DNA of 64,000 bases from S015-6 sp964384945 (lineage in GTDB: Bacteria; Desulfobacterota; DSWW01), in the NCBI GenBank assembly GCA_964384945.1, contig CAYLMK010000002.1, forward strand, positions 1 to 64,000. Reading direction: 5' to 3'. Below the pieces are notes generated by a model. That model was not told the DNA's origin and made no database searches. It saw only the letters and a program-made list of their open reading frames with translations. Every line of letters starts with the position of its first letter. Positions within the stretch are counted from its first letter, which is position 1. Below, in pieces: positions 8,259-17,209 of this stretch. Both the position numbers and the translations under genes were made by a program.

Positions 8259-10430
8259 CTACCGGGCGTCTCGGTCCACGTCGGTCACCGCAAGGGAGGA
8301 ATCGAGCGGGTCGAATTCCTCCTTGAAGAAGTCGGCCTCGTCCCGATCCCGCTCCTCGCTCGAAAAAGCCCTGGGCTCCGTACCTTCCCGAAAGCACTCC
8401 AGCCGGGTGGTCTCCGAGCCGCGGGCCGCCAGCAGGCCGGTCTTGGTGTCGATTCGCGAAAACACGATGCCGGAAGGCATGGAAAAGTCCGTTGCGGATG
8501 CCCGAGAAACGGTCTTCTGCATGTAACGCAGCCATACCGGCGCAGCCACTCTGCCGCCGGTTTCACGCGATCCGAGGCTCTTCGGTTGGTTGTGGCCGAT
8601 CCAGACCCCCGCGATCTTCCCCGGGGTGTACCCGATGAACCAGGCATCCTTGAATTCGTTCGTGGTCCCCGTCTTTCCCGCGCAAGGGACCCCGAGAGAC
8701 CGCACGACACGGCCCGTGCCTTCTTTCACGACGCTCTGGAGCAGGCTGGTCAGCAGATAGGCCGTCTGTTCGCTGATGACCTGCTCGGCGCGCGGAAGGT
8801 GCTCCTCGAGGACCCTGCCCTCCGCATCCACAATCCGGTGGATGGATATCGGCTCCGGCCTCTTCCCCCCCATGGCGAAGACCGAATAGGCGACCAGCAG
8901 TTCCTCGAGGGTGACCTCCGAGCTGCCGAGGGCAAGCGAAAGGTCGGCCTGCAAGGGCGAGGTCACCCCGAGCTGCCTCGCGTAGCGGATGGCGTAACCG
9001 ACCCCGATGTCGCGGAGGATCTTGATGGTGACCACGTTGCGCGAGTTGGTCAGCGCCTCCCGCAGGGTCGTGGGTCCCACGAATGTCCGAGCGTAATTCT
9101 TGGGCTTCCATTTTCCTTGCAGAATCGGATCGTCGAAGACCAGAGGGGAGTCGACGACGATCGTGGCGGGCGTGTATCCCTTGTCGAGTGCGGCCGCGTA
9201 AATCAGCGGCTTGACCGCGCTGCCGGGCTGTCTGCGCGCGTGGACGGCACAGTTGTACTGGCTCCGCTCGTAATCGACCCCGCCCACCATCGCCCGAACG
9301 AAGCCCTCAGGAAGCTCCATCGCCAGGAGGGCCCCGTCGAGGGGGTTGACCGGTTCCTCCGCGGCCGCTTTCGGGTTTCTCTCCAGATAGGCAGCGACGC
9401 CGAACCGTACCGCCTCCTCGGCGGCTCGCTGGTCCTCCGTTCGCAACGTCGTATAGACCTGCAGGCCTCCGCAGAAGGTCTTCTCCTTTCCGTAGTTCTT
9501 CAGGAGATATTCGCGCACGGTATCCACGAAATGGGGGGCGACTTCCAGGTCGACCCGTCGGAGCGGCAGAATCCGGATGGGCTCCGGCTGGCCGGGGATC
9601 TCCTGCCGGGAGAGGGCGCCGGCCTCCTCCGGGCTCTCCCGGCCCTCGTCGGCGTCTTTCATGACCAGGATCGGCCTTGCCAGAGCCTGTTCAATGTCCT
9701 CCTGGGAGGCCATCCCCTCCTCGCGCATCCGTTGGAGAACGTATTCCTGACGTTCCCGGACAAGTCCCATGTTCTTCTCCCTGGCCGGGGAGTAACGCGA
9801 AGGGGCCCGCGGCAACCCCGCCAAGAGGGCCGCCTCTGCGAGATCCACCTCGCTCACATCATGGCCGAAGTAATTCCTGGAGGCCGTCTGCACGCCGTAG
9901 GCTCCATGCCCGAAGTAGATCTGGTTGAGATACAGATACAGGATCTCCTTCTTGCTCAGGGACCTTTCGAGGCGATAGGCCAGGATGGCTTCCCTCGCCT
10001 TTCGTCGGATGCTCCTCTCCGGCGTGAGAAGAAGCGATTTGACCACCTGCTGGGTGATCGTGCTGCCCCCCTGGACGATCCCTCCGGCTCGAATGTTCTT
10101 GATGAGGGCGCGGATGATCCCGAGAAAATCCAGGCCTTCGTGCCTGTAGAAATTCGCGTCCTCGGCCGCGATGATCGCATCGAGCAGAACCTTGGGAATC
10201 TCTTCCATCGGAACGAGTTCCCGTTTCTCGATGAAGAACTCGCCGATGACCTCGCCTTCTTCACTGAAGACCTTGGTCGTCAGGCGGGGCCGGTAATCCT
10301 TGAGCGAGGCGATGTTCGGCAGATCGGCCGTGATGATCCGGTAGAGCACCGCAATGCCGATCGCCGCAGCGAGCAACGCCAGCAGGCTCGACACCAGAAC
10401 AGAGCGGAGAAATCTACGCCGGGAACCCAT
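8259..10430 (-). CDS. mrcA: Penicillin-binding protein 1A (bifunctional murein synthase)
   Basis: Class A PBP, 723 residues, building and cross-linking peptidoglycan in the periplasm. There is one N-terminal membrane segment (about 8-32). The glycosyltransferase domain has AAEDANFYRHEGLD, GGSTITQQ and KEILYLYLNQIYFGHGAYG. The transpeptidase domain has the SxxK serine in RQPGSAVKPLIYAAAL, SRN in ALTNSRNVVTIK and KTG in PCAGKTGTTNEFKDAW. The linker region around residues 250-300 carries the usual PBP1A insert. It lies between the MoaA-like gene and the peptide ABC permeases on the same strand, with about 75-base gaps on each side. Confidence 0.96.
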   Translation of the reverse strand: MGSRRRFLRSVLVSSLLALLAAAIGIAVLYRIITADLPNIASLKDYRPRLTTKVFSEEGEVIGEFFIEKRELVPMEEIPKVLLDAIIAAEDANFYRHEGLDFLGIIRALIKNIRAGGIVQGGSTITQQVVKSLLLTPERSIRRKAREAILAYRLERSLSKKEILYLYLNQIYFGHGAYGVQTASRNYFGHDVSEVDLAEAALLAGLPRAPSRYSPAREKNMGLVRERQEYVLQRMREEGMASQEDIEQALARPILVMKDADEGRESPEEAGALSRQEIPGQPEPIRILPLRRVDLEVAPHFVDTVREYLLKNYGKEKTFCGGLQVYTTLRTEDQRAAEEAVRFGVAAYLERNPKAAAEEPVNPLDGALLAMELPEGFVRAMVGGVDYERSQYNCAVHARRQPGSAVKPLIYAAALDKGYTPATIVVDSPLVFDDPILQGKWKPKNYARTFVGPTTLREALTNSRNVVTIKILRDIGVGYAIRYARQLGVTSPLQADLSLALGSSEVTLEELLVAYSVFAMGGKRPEPISIHRIVDAEGRVLEEHLPRAEQVISEQTAYLLTSLLQSVVKEGTGRVVRSLGVPCAGKTGTTNEFKDAWFIGYTPGKIAGVWIGHNQPKSLGSRETGGRVAAPVWLRYMQKTVSRASATDFSMPSGIVFSRIDTKTGLLAARGSETTRLECFREGTEPRAFSSEERDRDEADFFKEEFDPLDSSLAVTDVDRDAR

Positions 10431-10510
10431 GCGAATCCCGATGGCCTTTCGCGGAGGCGTTCAGGGAGAAAAAAGGCAAGGAAGTTAACCTCTTAAAAGC
10501 TACAAGTCTA

Positions 10511-11359
10511 TCAACATCCGCTCGCATTATCAATCGCCCCCCCGCCTTTTACATCGAATCGGTCCCGGAGCGCATCGCCGAGGAGGTTCAGCCCGAGCAC
10601 CACGATCATGATCGCCATGCCGGGCGCCAGGGTCATGTGCGGTGAGACGAACAGGAATTGCCTCCCCTCGTTGAGCATGTTCCCCCAGCTGGGAGTCGGC
10701 GGCTGCGTTCCCAGACCCAGAAAGCTCAAGCCCGCCTCGGCAAGGATCGCCCCTGCCATCCCGAAGGTGGCCTCCACGATGAGCGGTGCAAGGATGTTGG
10801 GAAAGAGGTGGCGCGCGATGAGCCGTGAGTCGCGCACGCCCAGGGCGCGGGCGGCGAGAACGAAGTCCGACTCCCGGAGCGCGAGCACCTGGGCCCGCGC
10901 GATCCTCGCGTAGCCCACCCAGCCCATCACCGTCAGGGCGAGCACCACATTCCGGAGGCTCGGCCCGAGGACGGCCGTAAGCGTGATCGCCAACAGGATA
11001 CCGGGAAAGGCGAGCACAATGTCGACCGTTCTCATGATGATTTCATCCGGCCACCCCCCGTAATACCCGGCAACGCAGCCGATGAGCGTCCCCAAGCCGA
11101 AGCAGATCGCCACCGTCATCGAGCCCACCAAGACCGAAACCCTCGCCCCGTAAATGACCCGGCTCAACACATCCCGCCCCAGGGGGTCGGTTCCGAACGG
11201 ATGGGACGGACCCGGCCCGGTCAGCTTTGCCTCGAGCCGGATCTCCGACGGATCATGGGGCGCAAGCCAGGGGGCGAACAGGGCGAGCCCGATCAGCCCT
11301 GCCAGAAGGAGGGCCCCGAACCCGACAGGAGAAAGAAGCTTACGCACGAGTCCCCTCAT
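10511..11359 (-). CDS. dppC: ABC peptide transporter permease, DppC type
   Basis: Inner-membrane permease of the peptide/nickel uptake family, 282 residues. It has the N-terminal segment and DPLGRDVLSRVIYGARVS typical of DppC/OppC, about six membrane segments, and the EAA loop (EAGLSFLGLGTQPPTPSWGNML) that contacts the ATPase. It overlaps the end of dppB by 20 bases, which indicates coupling. No ATPase gene follows; the next gene is PBP1A. Confidence 0.93.
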   Translation of the reverse strand: MRGLVRKLLSPVGFGALLLAGLIGLALFAPWLAPHDPSEIRLEAKLTGPGPSHPFGTDPLGRDVLSRVIYGARVSVLVGSMTVAICFGLGTLIGCVAGYYGGWPDEIIMRTVDIVLAFPGILLAITLTAVLGPSLRNVVLALTVMGWVGYARIARAQVLALRESDFVLAARALGVRDSRLIARHLFPNILAPLIVEATFGMAGAILAEAGLSFLGLGTQPPTPSWGNMLNEGRQFLFVSPHMTLAPGMAIMIVVLGLNLLGDALRDRFDVKGGGAIDNASGC

Positions 11360-12272
11360 AGCGGATTCTCGGGTCGATCACGCCGTACAGCAGGTCGGTG
11401 AGAAGGTTTACCAGCACATAACTCAGTGCGATCACCAGGACGCAGCCCTGCACGACCGGGTAGTCACGGGTATGGATCGCGTTGACCATGAGCGTACCGA
11501 GCCCGGGCCAGGAAAAGATCGTCTCGGTGATGATCGAGCCGGCAAGCAGGGCGCCGAACTGCAGACCCACAACCGTGATCACGGGAAGAAGGGCATTGCG
11601 CAAAACGTGCTTGAGGATGATCCTCGTCTCGGACAGGCCCTTGGCCCTCGCGGTCATGACGTAGTCCTGACGAAGGATTTCCAGGACCGACGAGCGCGTC
11701 ATCCGGGCCACGATGGCGGCCATGGAAGCGCCCAGGGTGAGGGCCGGGAGCACAAGATGCGCGAGCCCGTCCTTTCCCGAGACCGGAAACCACCCGAAAT
11801 GAATCGAGAAGACCCAAATCAGCAGCGGACCCAGCCAGAAATTGGGCATGGACACCCCGAGCAGCGCGACGAACATGGTCGAGTGATCCCAGAACGAGTA
11901 CTGCCGAACCCCGCTCACGATTCCGGCGGGCAACGCGATCAGGAGCGAAATGAGCATGGCGGCGAGCGTGAGCTGCAGGGTCGCCGGGTAGTGCGCCCGT
12001 ATCAGGGCCGCCACCGGACTTCGTTGCTGAAGGGAGGTGCCCAGATCCCCTCTGCACAAACCCCGAAGGAAGGCGCCGTACTGCTCAGGCATCGACCGGT
12101 CCAGTCCCAAGACCGCCCGGAGGGCATCCCGATCGGCTGCCAGCGCCGATTCTCCAAGCATGATCTCCACCGGATCGCCGGGAATCAGATGAATCAGGAG
12201 AAAGACCAGTGTCACAACACCCAGCACGACGGGCAGGGCAAGCAGAAGCCTGCGGGCCAGGTAGGAACGCAT
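11340..12272 (-). CDS. dppB: ABC peptide transporter permease, DppB type
   Basis: Partner inner-membrane permease, 310 residues. It has the N-terminal RRLLLALPVVLGVVTLVFLL segment, LIPGDPVEIMLG, periplasmic GLDRSMPEQYGAFLRGLCRGDLGTSL, and the EAA-type RAKGLSETRIILKHVLRNAL loop, all typical of DppB/OppB. It lies nine bases downstream of the binding-protein gene and overlaps dppC, so the three form one operon. Confidence 0.94.
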   Translation of the reverse strand: MRSYLARRLLLALPVVLGVVTLVFLLIHLIPGDPVEIMLGESALAADRDALRAVLGLDRSMPEQYGAFLRGLCRGDLGTSLQQRSPVAALIRAHYPATLQLTLAAMLISLLIALPAGIVSGVRQYSFWDHSTMFVALLGVSMPNFWLGPLLIWVFSIHFGWFPVSGKDGLAHLVLPALTLGASMAAIVARMTRSSVLEILRQDYVMTARAKGLSETRIILKHVLRNALLPVITVVGLQFGALLAGSIITETIFSWPGLGTLMVNAIHTRDYPVVQGCVLVIALSYVLVNLLTDLLYGVIDPRIRYEGTRA

Positions 12273-12281
12273 GCGGAACCC

Positions 12282-13838
12282 TCACTGCGGCTGTGCCGGT
12301 TCGATCCAGACATCCTTCAAGGAGAACAAATCCCCATCCGGCCGAAGGACGAACCCTCGAATGCGCCGATCCATGACGACCACGTTCACCTCGTTCCACA
12401 GGCTCACGTAAGGGAGGTCCTTCGCCAGGGTCTTCTGGATAAGGCCGTAGACCTCCTTTCGTTCCTGCCTGGACCCAAGAACCCTGCCTTGCTCGATGAG
12501 CCGATCCACCTCGGGATTGAGGTAGGAGCCCCGATTTGCCCCGTCCGGAGGTAGGCTCCTCGAATGAAACAGGTAGGTGAAGATGTCCGGATCCGTAATG
12601 CCCACCCAGGTCAGGGTGTATAACTGGAAGTTACCCTTCCGGATGTCGGAGAAGAAGGTGCCCCATTCATACGAGCGCATGCTGACCTCGATCCCAACCT
12701 CCCCCAGGAAGCCCTGGATCGCCTCGCCGATCCGGCGGCGCAACTCGTTCTGGGAGGTCTTGTAGGTCAGGGCGAACCTCATGGCAGGCCCCGGCCCGTC
12801 CGGATCCTCGTATCCCGCCTCGTCCAGGAGGCGCCTGGCCGCCTCGGAATCGTATTCGTAGGTGTCGACCGCCGGCTCATAGGCCCAGTTCTGCGGACAG
12901 AGCACGCCGGTGGCCGGAACCGCGAGACCGCCCAGCAAATGTTCGATGATCGCATTCCGGTCGATGGCGTGGGCGATCGCCTGCCTGACCTTGCGGGAAC
13001 GAAGGATGGGATCCTTGAGGTTGAACCCCAGGTAGGCGTAGTTCGTTCCCTGCCGCTTCTGAACGGTGAACCTGGTTTCCTTTTCCAGCGCGCGCAGGAC
13101 TTCCGGCTCGATGTCGTTCTGCAGGAGATGAATCGTCCCCTTTCGGAGCTCCAGGGTTCGTACCGTATCGTCCGGCACGATCCGGAACCGGATTTCGTTG
13201 AGCCGGGGCGCCCCGCCGAAGTAGCCCGGGTTGGCCTTCAGCCGGATCTCTTGGTTCTGGGTCCAGGAATCGAATCGGAACGGCCCGCTTCCCTTCTGCC
13301 AGGGAGGCCGGTTTCCCTCGAGGTCGTCCTGCCGCGGCCGCGGCAGGATGCCCAGATCGAGGTTGCTCAGCAAGGGGGCGAACGGCTCGCGGAGCCGGAA
13401 CACGATGGTGCGCGGGTCCGGGCACTCGATCGAGTCGACCGCCTCATAAGAACTCCGCAAGGGTGAGCCCAGGGCCGGGTCCATCATGCTCCGGAAGGTG
13501 TAGCGGACATCCTCGGCCTCCAGAGGCCGCCCGTCCTCGAACCCGACCCCTTCCCGGAGCCGGAATCGGTAGGTTACCGGGTCGGCCTGCTCCCAATCCT
13601 CGACCAGGTCCTCCACCGGTTCACCGGCCTCGTTCTTTCGGAAGAGGCGGCTGAACAGGAGCTCGTTGATCCGTGAGGAGGAGGCGTCCGTGGAGAGCCG
13701 GGGGTCGAGGTGGGTCGGGTTGGCCTCGAGGCCCACGACCAGGATCCCCCGGTCGAGCAGGTCTTCCCTCTGACACCCCAAAAGCAGCAGGGTGAGCACG
13801 CTCACCAGCACCTGCAGGCCAAGGCCCATCCATTTCAT
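12282..13838 (-). CDS. dppA: Peptide-binding lipoprotein, solute-binding family 5
   Basis: Extracytoplasmic binding protein of the peptide/nickel ABC family (518 residues). The signal peptide ends in a lipobox LLLGC near residue 22. The body shows family features: LDPRLSTDASSSRINELLFSRL near the start, DLVEDWEQADPVTYRFRLREGV, and a long C-terminal lobe. It leads the operon dppA-dppB-dppC. The ligand is not predictable; the family carries di- and oligopeptides, nickel and sugars. The promoter should lie in the divergent region before ccsA, in or near a TAGC-rich inverted repeat. Confidence 0.92.
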   Translation of the reverse strand: MKWMGLGLQVLVSVLTLLLLGCQREDLLDRGILVVGLEANPTHLDPRLSTDASSSRINELLFSRLFRKNEAGEPVEDLVEDWEQADPVTYRFRLREGVGFEDGRPLEAEDVRYTFRSMMDPALGSPLRSSYEAVDSIECPDPRTIVFRLREPFAPLLSNLDLGILPRPRQDDLEGNRPPWQKGSGPFRFDSWTQNQEIRLKANPGYFGGAPRLNEIRFRIVPDDTVRTLELRKGTIHLLQNDIEPEVLRALEKETRFTVQKRQGTNYAYLGFNLKDPILRSRKVRQAIAHAIDRNAIIEHLLGGLAVPATGVLCPQNWAYEPAVDTYEYDSEAARRLLDEAGYEDPDGPGPAMRFALTYKTSQNELRRRIGEAIQGFLGEVGIEVSMRSYEWGTFFSDIRKGNFQLYTLTWVGITDPDIFTYLFHSRSLPPDGANRGSYLNPEVDRLIEQGRVLGSRQERKEVYGLIQKTLAKDLPYVSLWNEVNVVVMDRRIRGFVLRPDGDLFSLKDVWIEPAQPQ

Positions 13839-13860
13839 GCTTTTATGAGCATCCCCTTGC

Positions 13861-13975
13861 GCTATTAGCTGTTAGCCGTTAGCTTTTTGCTGCCAGCCCG
13901 CTTGGATCCACGGGGAAACCCATCAGAAACGGGGCGGCGTGGCGGACGAAAAGCTAATGGTTTACAGCTAATAGC
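13861..13975. repeat. TAGC-rich inverted repeat (REP/MITE-like)
   Basis: The 27-base arm at 13861-13887 (starting GCTATTAGCTGT, ending TTAGCTTTT) matches the reverse complement of 13949-13975 at 23 of 27 positions; the differences lie in the central six bases. The arms are AT-rich in a GC-rich setting and enclose about 60 bases. Each arm also contains smaller TAGC repeats. It may be a repetitive extragenic element or a degraded miniature mobile element. Confidence 0.7.
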
Positions 13976-14029
13976 TTTTCGCCAACGGCCCTGTCAACGC
14001 CCCGGACCGACGGACGAGCGCCTTCCTCC

Positions 14030-14058
14030 TTGCAAGAAAAGCCTTGAGAGGATAGAGT
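14030..14058 (+). promoter_or_regulatory. Putative promoter for the ccsA-hem operon
   Basis: TTGCAA (14030-14035) and TAGAGT (14053-14058) are separated by exactly 17 bases and lie about 90 bases before the ccsA start. Each box matches the consensus at four or five positions. Confidence 0.4.
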
Positions 14059-14146
14059 ACCTGGAACCAGGAAAAACGTTTGAACTCGCTGCCTTTTCCA
14101 TGAGAGGGAAGGGCCTTTTCCTCGGGGCGAAAAACAGGACCTTGCA

Positions 14147-14947
14147 ATGGACGTCGAGCTTTTCTACCTAACGCTCCTGCTCTATTCGGCCGCGACCGCC
14201 GGATATCTTGCACATCTCGTCTGGATCAAGAGGCCCGTTTGGAAGGTATCTCTTGCGGTTCTGATCATCGGCTTTCTCAGCCACACGGCGAGCATCGCGG
14301 CCCGCCACGTGGAGGCAGGGTACACGCCCGTAACGAACCGTTTCGAATCGCTCATGTTTTTCTCTTGGGTGCTGGTTGCCGTGTACTTGGCCGTCCAACT
14401 TCGCCACACACTGCCCGTGCTGGGAGCCCTCGTGACCCCGCTTGCGCTGGCCCTGCTCCTGCTGGCGAGCTTTCGATCCAAGGAGATTCTTCCCCTGGAC
14501 CGGATCCTGGACAGCCGCTGGCTGCCAGCCCACGTCTGGTTCGCCTTCCTCGGAGATGCCTTGATGGGGGTCTCGGCCTGTCTGGCGGCCATGTACCTCC
14601 TTCAAGACACGATCCTGAAGAAGAAGAGAATCGGCCCTCTCTATTATCGTCTGCCCTCCCTGGAGGTTCTTGACCGGCTGAGCTACCGGTGTATCAGCAT
14701 CGGGTTTCCCCTTCTCACGGTCGGAATCCTGACCGGTGCCGTCTGGTTGAAATCCCTTCGGGGAGGGTACTTCGACTGGCAGGACGGACGGCAGACCGCG
14801 AGCCTGCTGGTCTGGTTCTTGTACGCAGGGGTGCTTCACGGGAGGCTCATCGCCGGCTGGAGAGGCAGGCGGATCGCCTGGATGAACGTCATCGGTTTTC
14901 TGGTGATCCTCGCCACCTTTCTGCAGCTCTCCCACTTCCAGAAGTAG
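14147..14947 (+). CDS. ccsA: CcsA/HemX-type cytochrome c assembly membrane protein
   Basis: Integral membrane protein of the cytochrome c assembly (CcsA/HemX) family, 266 residues with about eight membrane helices. Conserved features include TPVTNRFESLMFFSW near residue 62, a His-containing helix HVWFAFLGDALMG, and a degenerate WD region (GGYFDWQDGRQTASLLVW) where true heme-channel proteins have a Trp-rich WxWDPKE loop. Genes of this type just upstream of hemA are usually called hemX. It may deliver heme for c-type cytochromes, such as the one at 62486, or tune HemA levels. The start follows AGGA by seven bases. Confidence 0.82.
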   Translation: MDVELFYLTLLLYSAATAGYLAHLVWIKRPVWKVSLAVLIIGFLSHTASIAARHVEAGYTPVTNRFESLMFFSWVLVAVYLAVQLRHTLPVLGALVTPLALALLLLASFRSKEILPLDRILDSRWLPAHVWFAFLGDALMGVSACLAAMYLLQDTILKKKRIGPLYYRLPSLEVLDRLSYRCISIGFPLLTVGILTGAVWLKSLRGGYFDWQDGRQTASLLVWFLYAGVLHGRLIAGWRGRRIAWMNVIGFLVILATFLQLSHFQK

Positions 14948-14981
14948 TCGGCTCGGGCGCATCGAGGGAATGGGACGGATC

Positions 14982-16262
14982 ATGGATATCGTCTGTATCG
15001 GCCTGAACCACGAGACCGCGCCGGTCGAGGTCAGGGAAAGGCTCGCGCTCAAAGGGGACTCCCTGCAAGAGGCCCTGCGTTGGCTGAAGAGGCAACCCGC
15101 CATACAAGAGACCGTCGTGCTCGCGACCTGCAACCGGGTCGAGATTTATCTGGTGACGGAACAGGGGTCGGGGCAGGTCGAACCGATCATTCGGAATTAC
15201 CTGACGGATCGCTGCGGAATCGAAGAGGCCGACTGGGAGCGGCTGCACTACCGGCACGGGTACCACAAGGCTATCACGCACCTGTTTCGGGTCGCGTCCG
15301 GAATGGACTCAATGGTGATCGGCGAGCCCCAGATCACGGGGCAGGTCAAAGATGCTTACCGGGAGGCCGTTCACCAGAAGGCGGTGGGCACCATCCTGAA
15401 CCGGCTCTTCCATCGAAGCTTCCATGTGTCCAAGCGGGTCCGGACGGAGACCGAACTGGCCGCTCGCGCCGTCTCCGTGAGCTACGTGGCCGTCGAGCTC
15501 GCCAGGAAGATATTCGGCGACCTGAGCGATCGGCTGGTCCTGCTCGCCGGTGCGGGGGAGATGGCGGAACTCGCGGCACGCCACCTTGCCGCCAACGGTA
15601 TCGGGCGCATCTTCGTCGCCAGCCGGACCCTCGAAAACGCCAGGCGGCTGGCCGCCGCCTTCCAGGGGGAGGCGATCGAACTGGACGGGATCGCTGCGTG
15701 CCTGGACCGGGTCGACATCCTGCTCTGCTCCACGGCCGCCCCGGGGTACATCCTGCGTGCCGATCAGGTGCGCGAAGCGATGCGCACGAGGAGGAACAAG
15801 CCGCTCTTCCTTATCGACATCGCCGTGCCCAGGAACATCGACCCCGAGGTCAACACGATCGAGAACGTCTACCTTTACGACATCGATGATCTGCAGAAGG
15901 TGCTGCAGGCCAATCTGGCGGAACGGAAGAAGGAACTCACACGGGCCGAGTCGATCGTTCAGGAGGAGGTCCGATCCTTCCTCGCCTGGATGGACGGCCT
16001 GGATCTCGTCCCGACCATCGTCTCGCTGCGGCAGCGGGCCGAAGAGATCCGGGCCGGAGAGCTGAAGAAGGCGCTGTCCGTCCTGGAGACCCCCCTTTCG
16101 GACAGGGACAGGCAGGCCATCGAGGCGATGAGCCAGGCCATTGTGAACAAGATCCTGCACGGCCCCGTTTCCACGCTCAAGAAGGCGGAAGAGAAGGGCG
16201 AACCGCCGGGGCTCGCGGAGGCCGCCAGGAGGCTCTTCTCGCTGGGGCCGGGAAAGGGATAG
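14982..16262 (+). CDS. hemA: Glutamyl-tRNA reductase
   Basis: Catalyses NADPH-dependent reduction of glutamyl-tRNA to glutamate-1-semialdehyde, the committed step of C5 tetrapyrrole synthesis. The 426-residue protein begins MDIVCIGLNHETAPVEVRE. It carries the catalytic Cys50 in ATCNRVEIY, the glutamate-recognition GMDSMVIGEPQI, the NADP-binding LVLLAGAGEMAELAARHL, and a C-terminal dimerisation helix. ATG 14982 is chosen because the in-frame ATG at 14970 lacks ribosome-site spacing. hemL, needed for the next step, is not in the window. Confidence 0.96.
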   Translation: MDIVCIGLNHETAPVEVRERLALKGDSLQEALRWLKRQPAIQETVVLATCNRVEIYLVTEQGSGQVEPIIRNYLTDRCGIEEADWERLHYRHGYHKAITHLFRVASGMDSMVIGEPQITGQVKDAYREAVHQKAVGTILNRLFHRSFHVSKRVRTETELAARAVSVSYVAVELARKIFGDLSDRLVLLAGAGEMAELAARHLAANGIGRIFVASRTLENARRLAAAFQGEAIELDGIAACLDRVDILLCSTAAPGYILRADQVREAMRTRRNKPLFLIDIAVPRNIDPEVNTIENVYLYDIDDLQKVLQANLAERKKELTRAESIVQEEVRSFLAWMDGLDLVPTIVSLRQRAEEIRAGELKKALSVLETPLSDRDRQAIEAMSQAIVNKILHGPVSTLKKAEEKGEPPGLAEAARRLFSLGPGKG

Positions 16263-16267
16263 GAAAG

Positions 16268-17206
16268 ATGCGTCAGGCCCTGCGAATCGGAACCCGGCGC
16301 AGCCCCCTTGCCGTGTGGCAGGCCGAGCACGTCCGGGGCCTGCTCGAGAAGCACCATCCCGGCCTCCGCTGCACCCTGACCCGTATCGTGACGGAAGGGG
16401 ACAGGATTCTGGAGGTTTCTCTGGCCCGCTTCGGCGGCAAGGGCCTCTTTGTGAAGGCCATCGAGGACGCCCTGCTCCGTGGAGAGGTCGACCTGGCGGT
16501 CCACAGTATGAAGGATCTCCCCGCCGACCTTCCCGCCGGCCTCACCCTGGGTGCGATCCCCTCCCGCGAGGACCCGCGGGACGCCCTGATCTGCCGGGAA
16601 AAGGGGCGGACCCTATCGAACCTGCCGATAGGGGCGCGCATCGGGACCAGCAGTCTCAGGCGCGCTTCGCAGCTGCGCTTCTACCGGCACGACCTGCAGA
16701 CCGGCCCGGCCCGAGGCAATGTGGAGACCAGGCTTCGAAGGCTCGAGGAAGGCCGCTTCGACGCCATCGTGCTGGCGTTGGCAGGGCTGAAACGGCTGGG
16801 GCGGAGCCACAGGGTCAGCCAGGTCCTGGAGCCGGAGGTCTGCCTCCCGGCCATCGGCCAGGGCGCCTTGGCGATCGAGATCCGGGAGGAGGACGGGGAG
16901 CTTCGCGAGATGCTTCGCCCCCTCCACGACGCGCAGACGGCCGCAGCCGTCGAGGGAGAGAGGGCCTTCCTGGCCGGCGTCGGGGGCGGCTGCCACGTTC
17001 CGGTGGCCTGTCACGGCCGGATCGCCGACGGAACCCTGACCCTCGTAGGGTTGGTTGCCCGTATCGACGGCTCCGTCTGTATCCGGAGACAGCGCCGCGG
17101 ACCGCCGCAGGACGCCCGATCGATCGGAACGACCCTGGCCCAGGAGGTCCGTCGGGCCGGAGGCCGGGAGATTCTGGAAGAGATCGCGCGGACCGAACGG
17201 GGGTAG
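16268..17206 (+). CDS. hemC: Hydroxymethylbilane synthase (porphobilinogen deaminase)
   Basis: Joins four porphobilinogens into hydroxymethylbilane. It has 312 residues, the usual length. It begins RIGTRRSPLAVWQAE and carries the catalytic Asp region DLAVHSMKDLP, the substrate-binding arginines in IGTSSLRRASQL and GNVETRLRRL, and the dipyrromethane-cofactor Cys (about 242) in GGGCHVP. It starts five bases after hemA and three bases before hemD. Confidence 0.97.
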   Translation: MRQALRIGTRRSPLAVWQAEHVRGLLEKHHPGLRCTLTRIVTEGDRILEVSLARFGGKGLFVKAIEDALLRGEVDLAVHSMKDLPADLPAGLTLGAIPSREDPRDALICREKGRTLSNLPIGARIGTSSLRRASQLRFYRHDLQTGPARGNVETRLRRLEEGRFDAIVLALAGLKRLGRSHRVSQVLEPEVCLPAIGQGALAIEIREEDGELREMLRPLHDAQTAAAVEGERAFLAGVGGGCHVPVACHGRIADGTLTLVGLVARIDGSVCIRRQRRGPPQDARSIGTTLAQEVRRAGGREILEEIARTERG

Positions 17207-17209
17207 ACG

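Larger units (their letters stand above)
13839..14146. other. Divergent intergenic region with TAGC-rich inverted repeat
   Basis: This 308-base gap separates the minus-strand peptide-binding operon from the plus-strand ccsA-hem operon. It contains the long inverted repeat described separately and a promoter-like pair for ccsA near its right end. No gene is seen. Confidence 0.7.
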
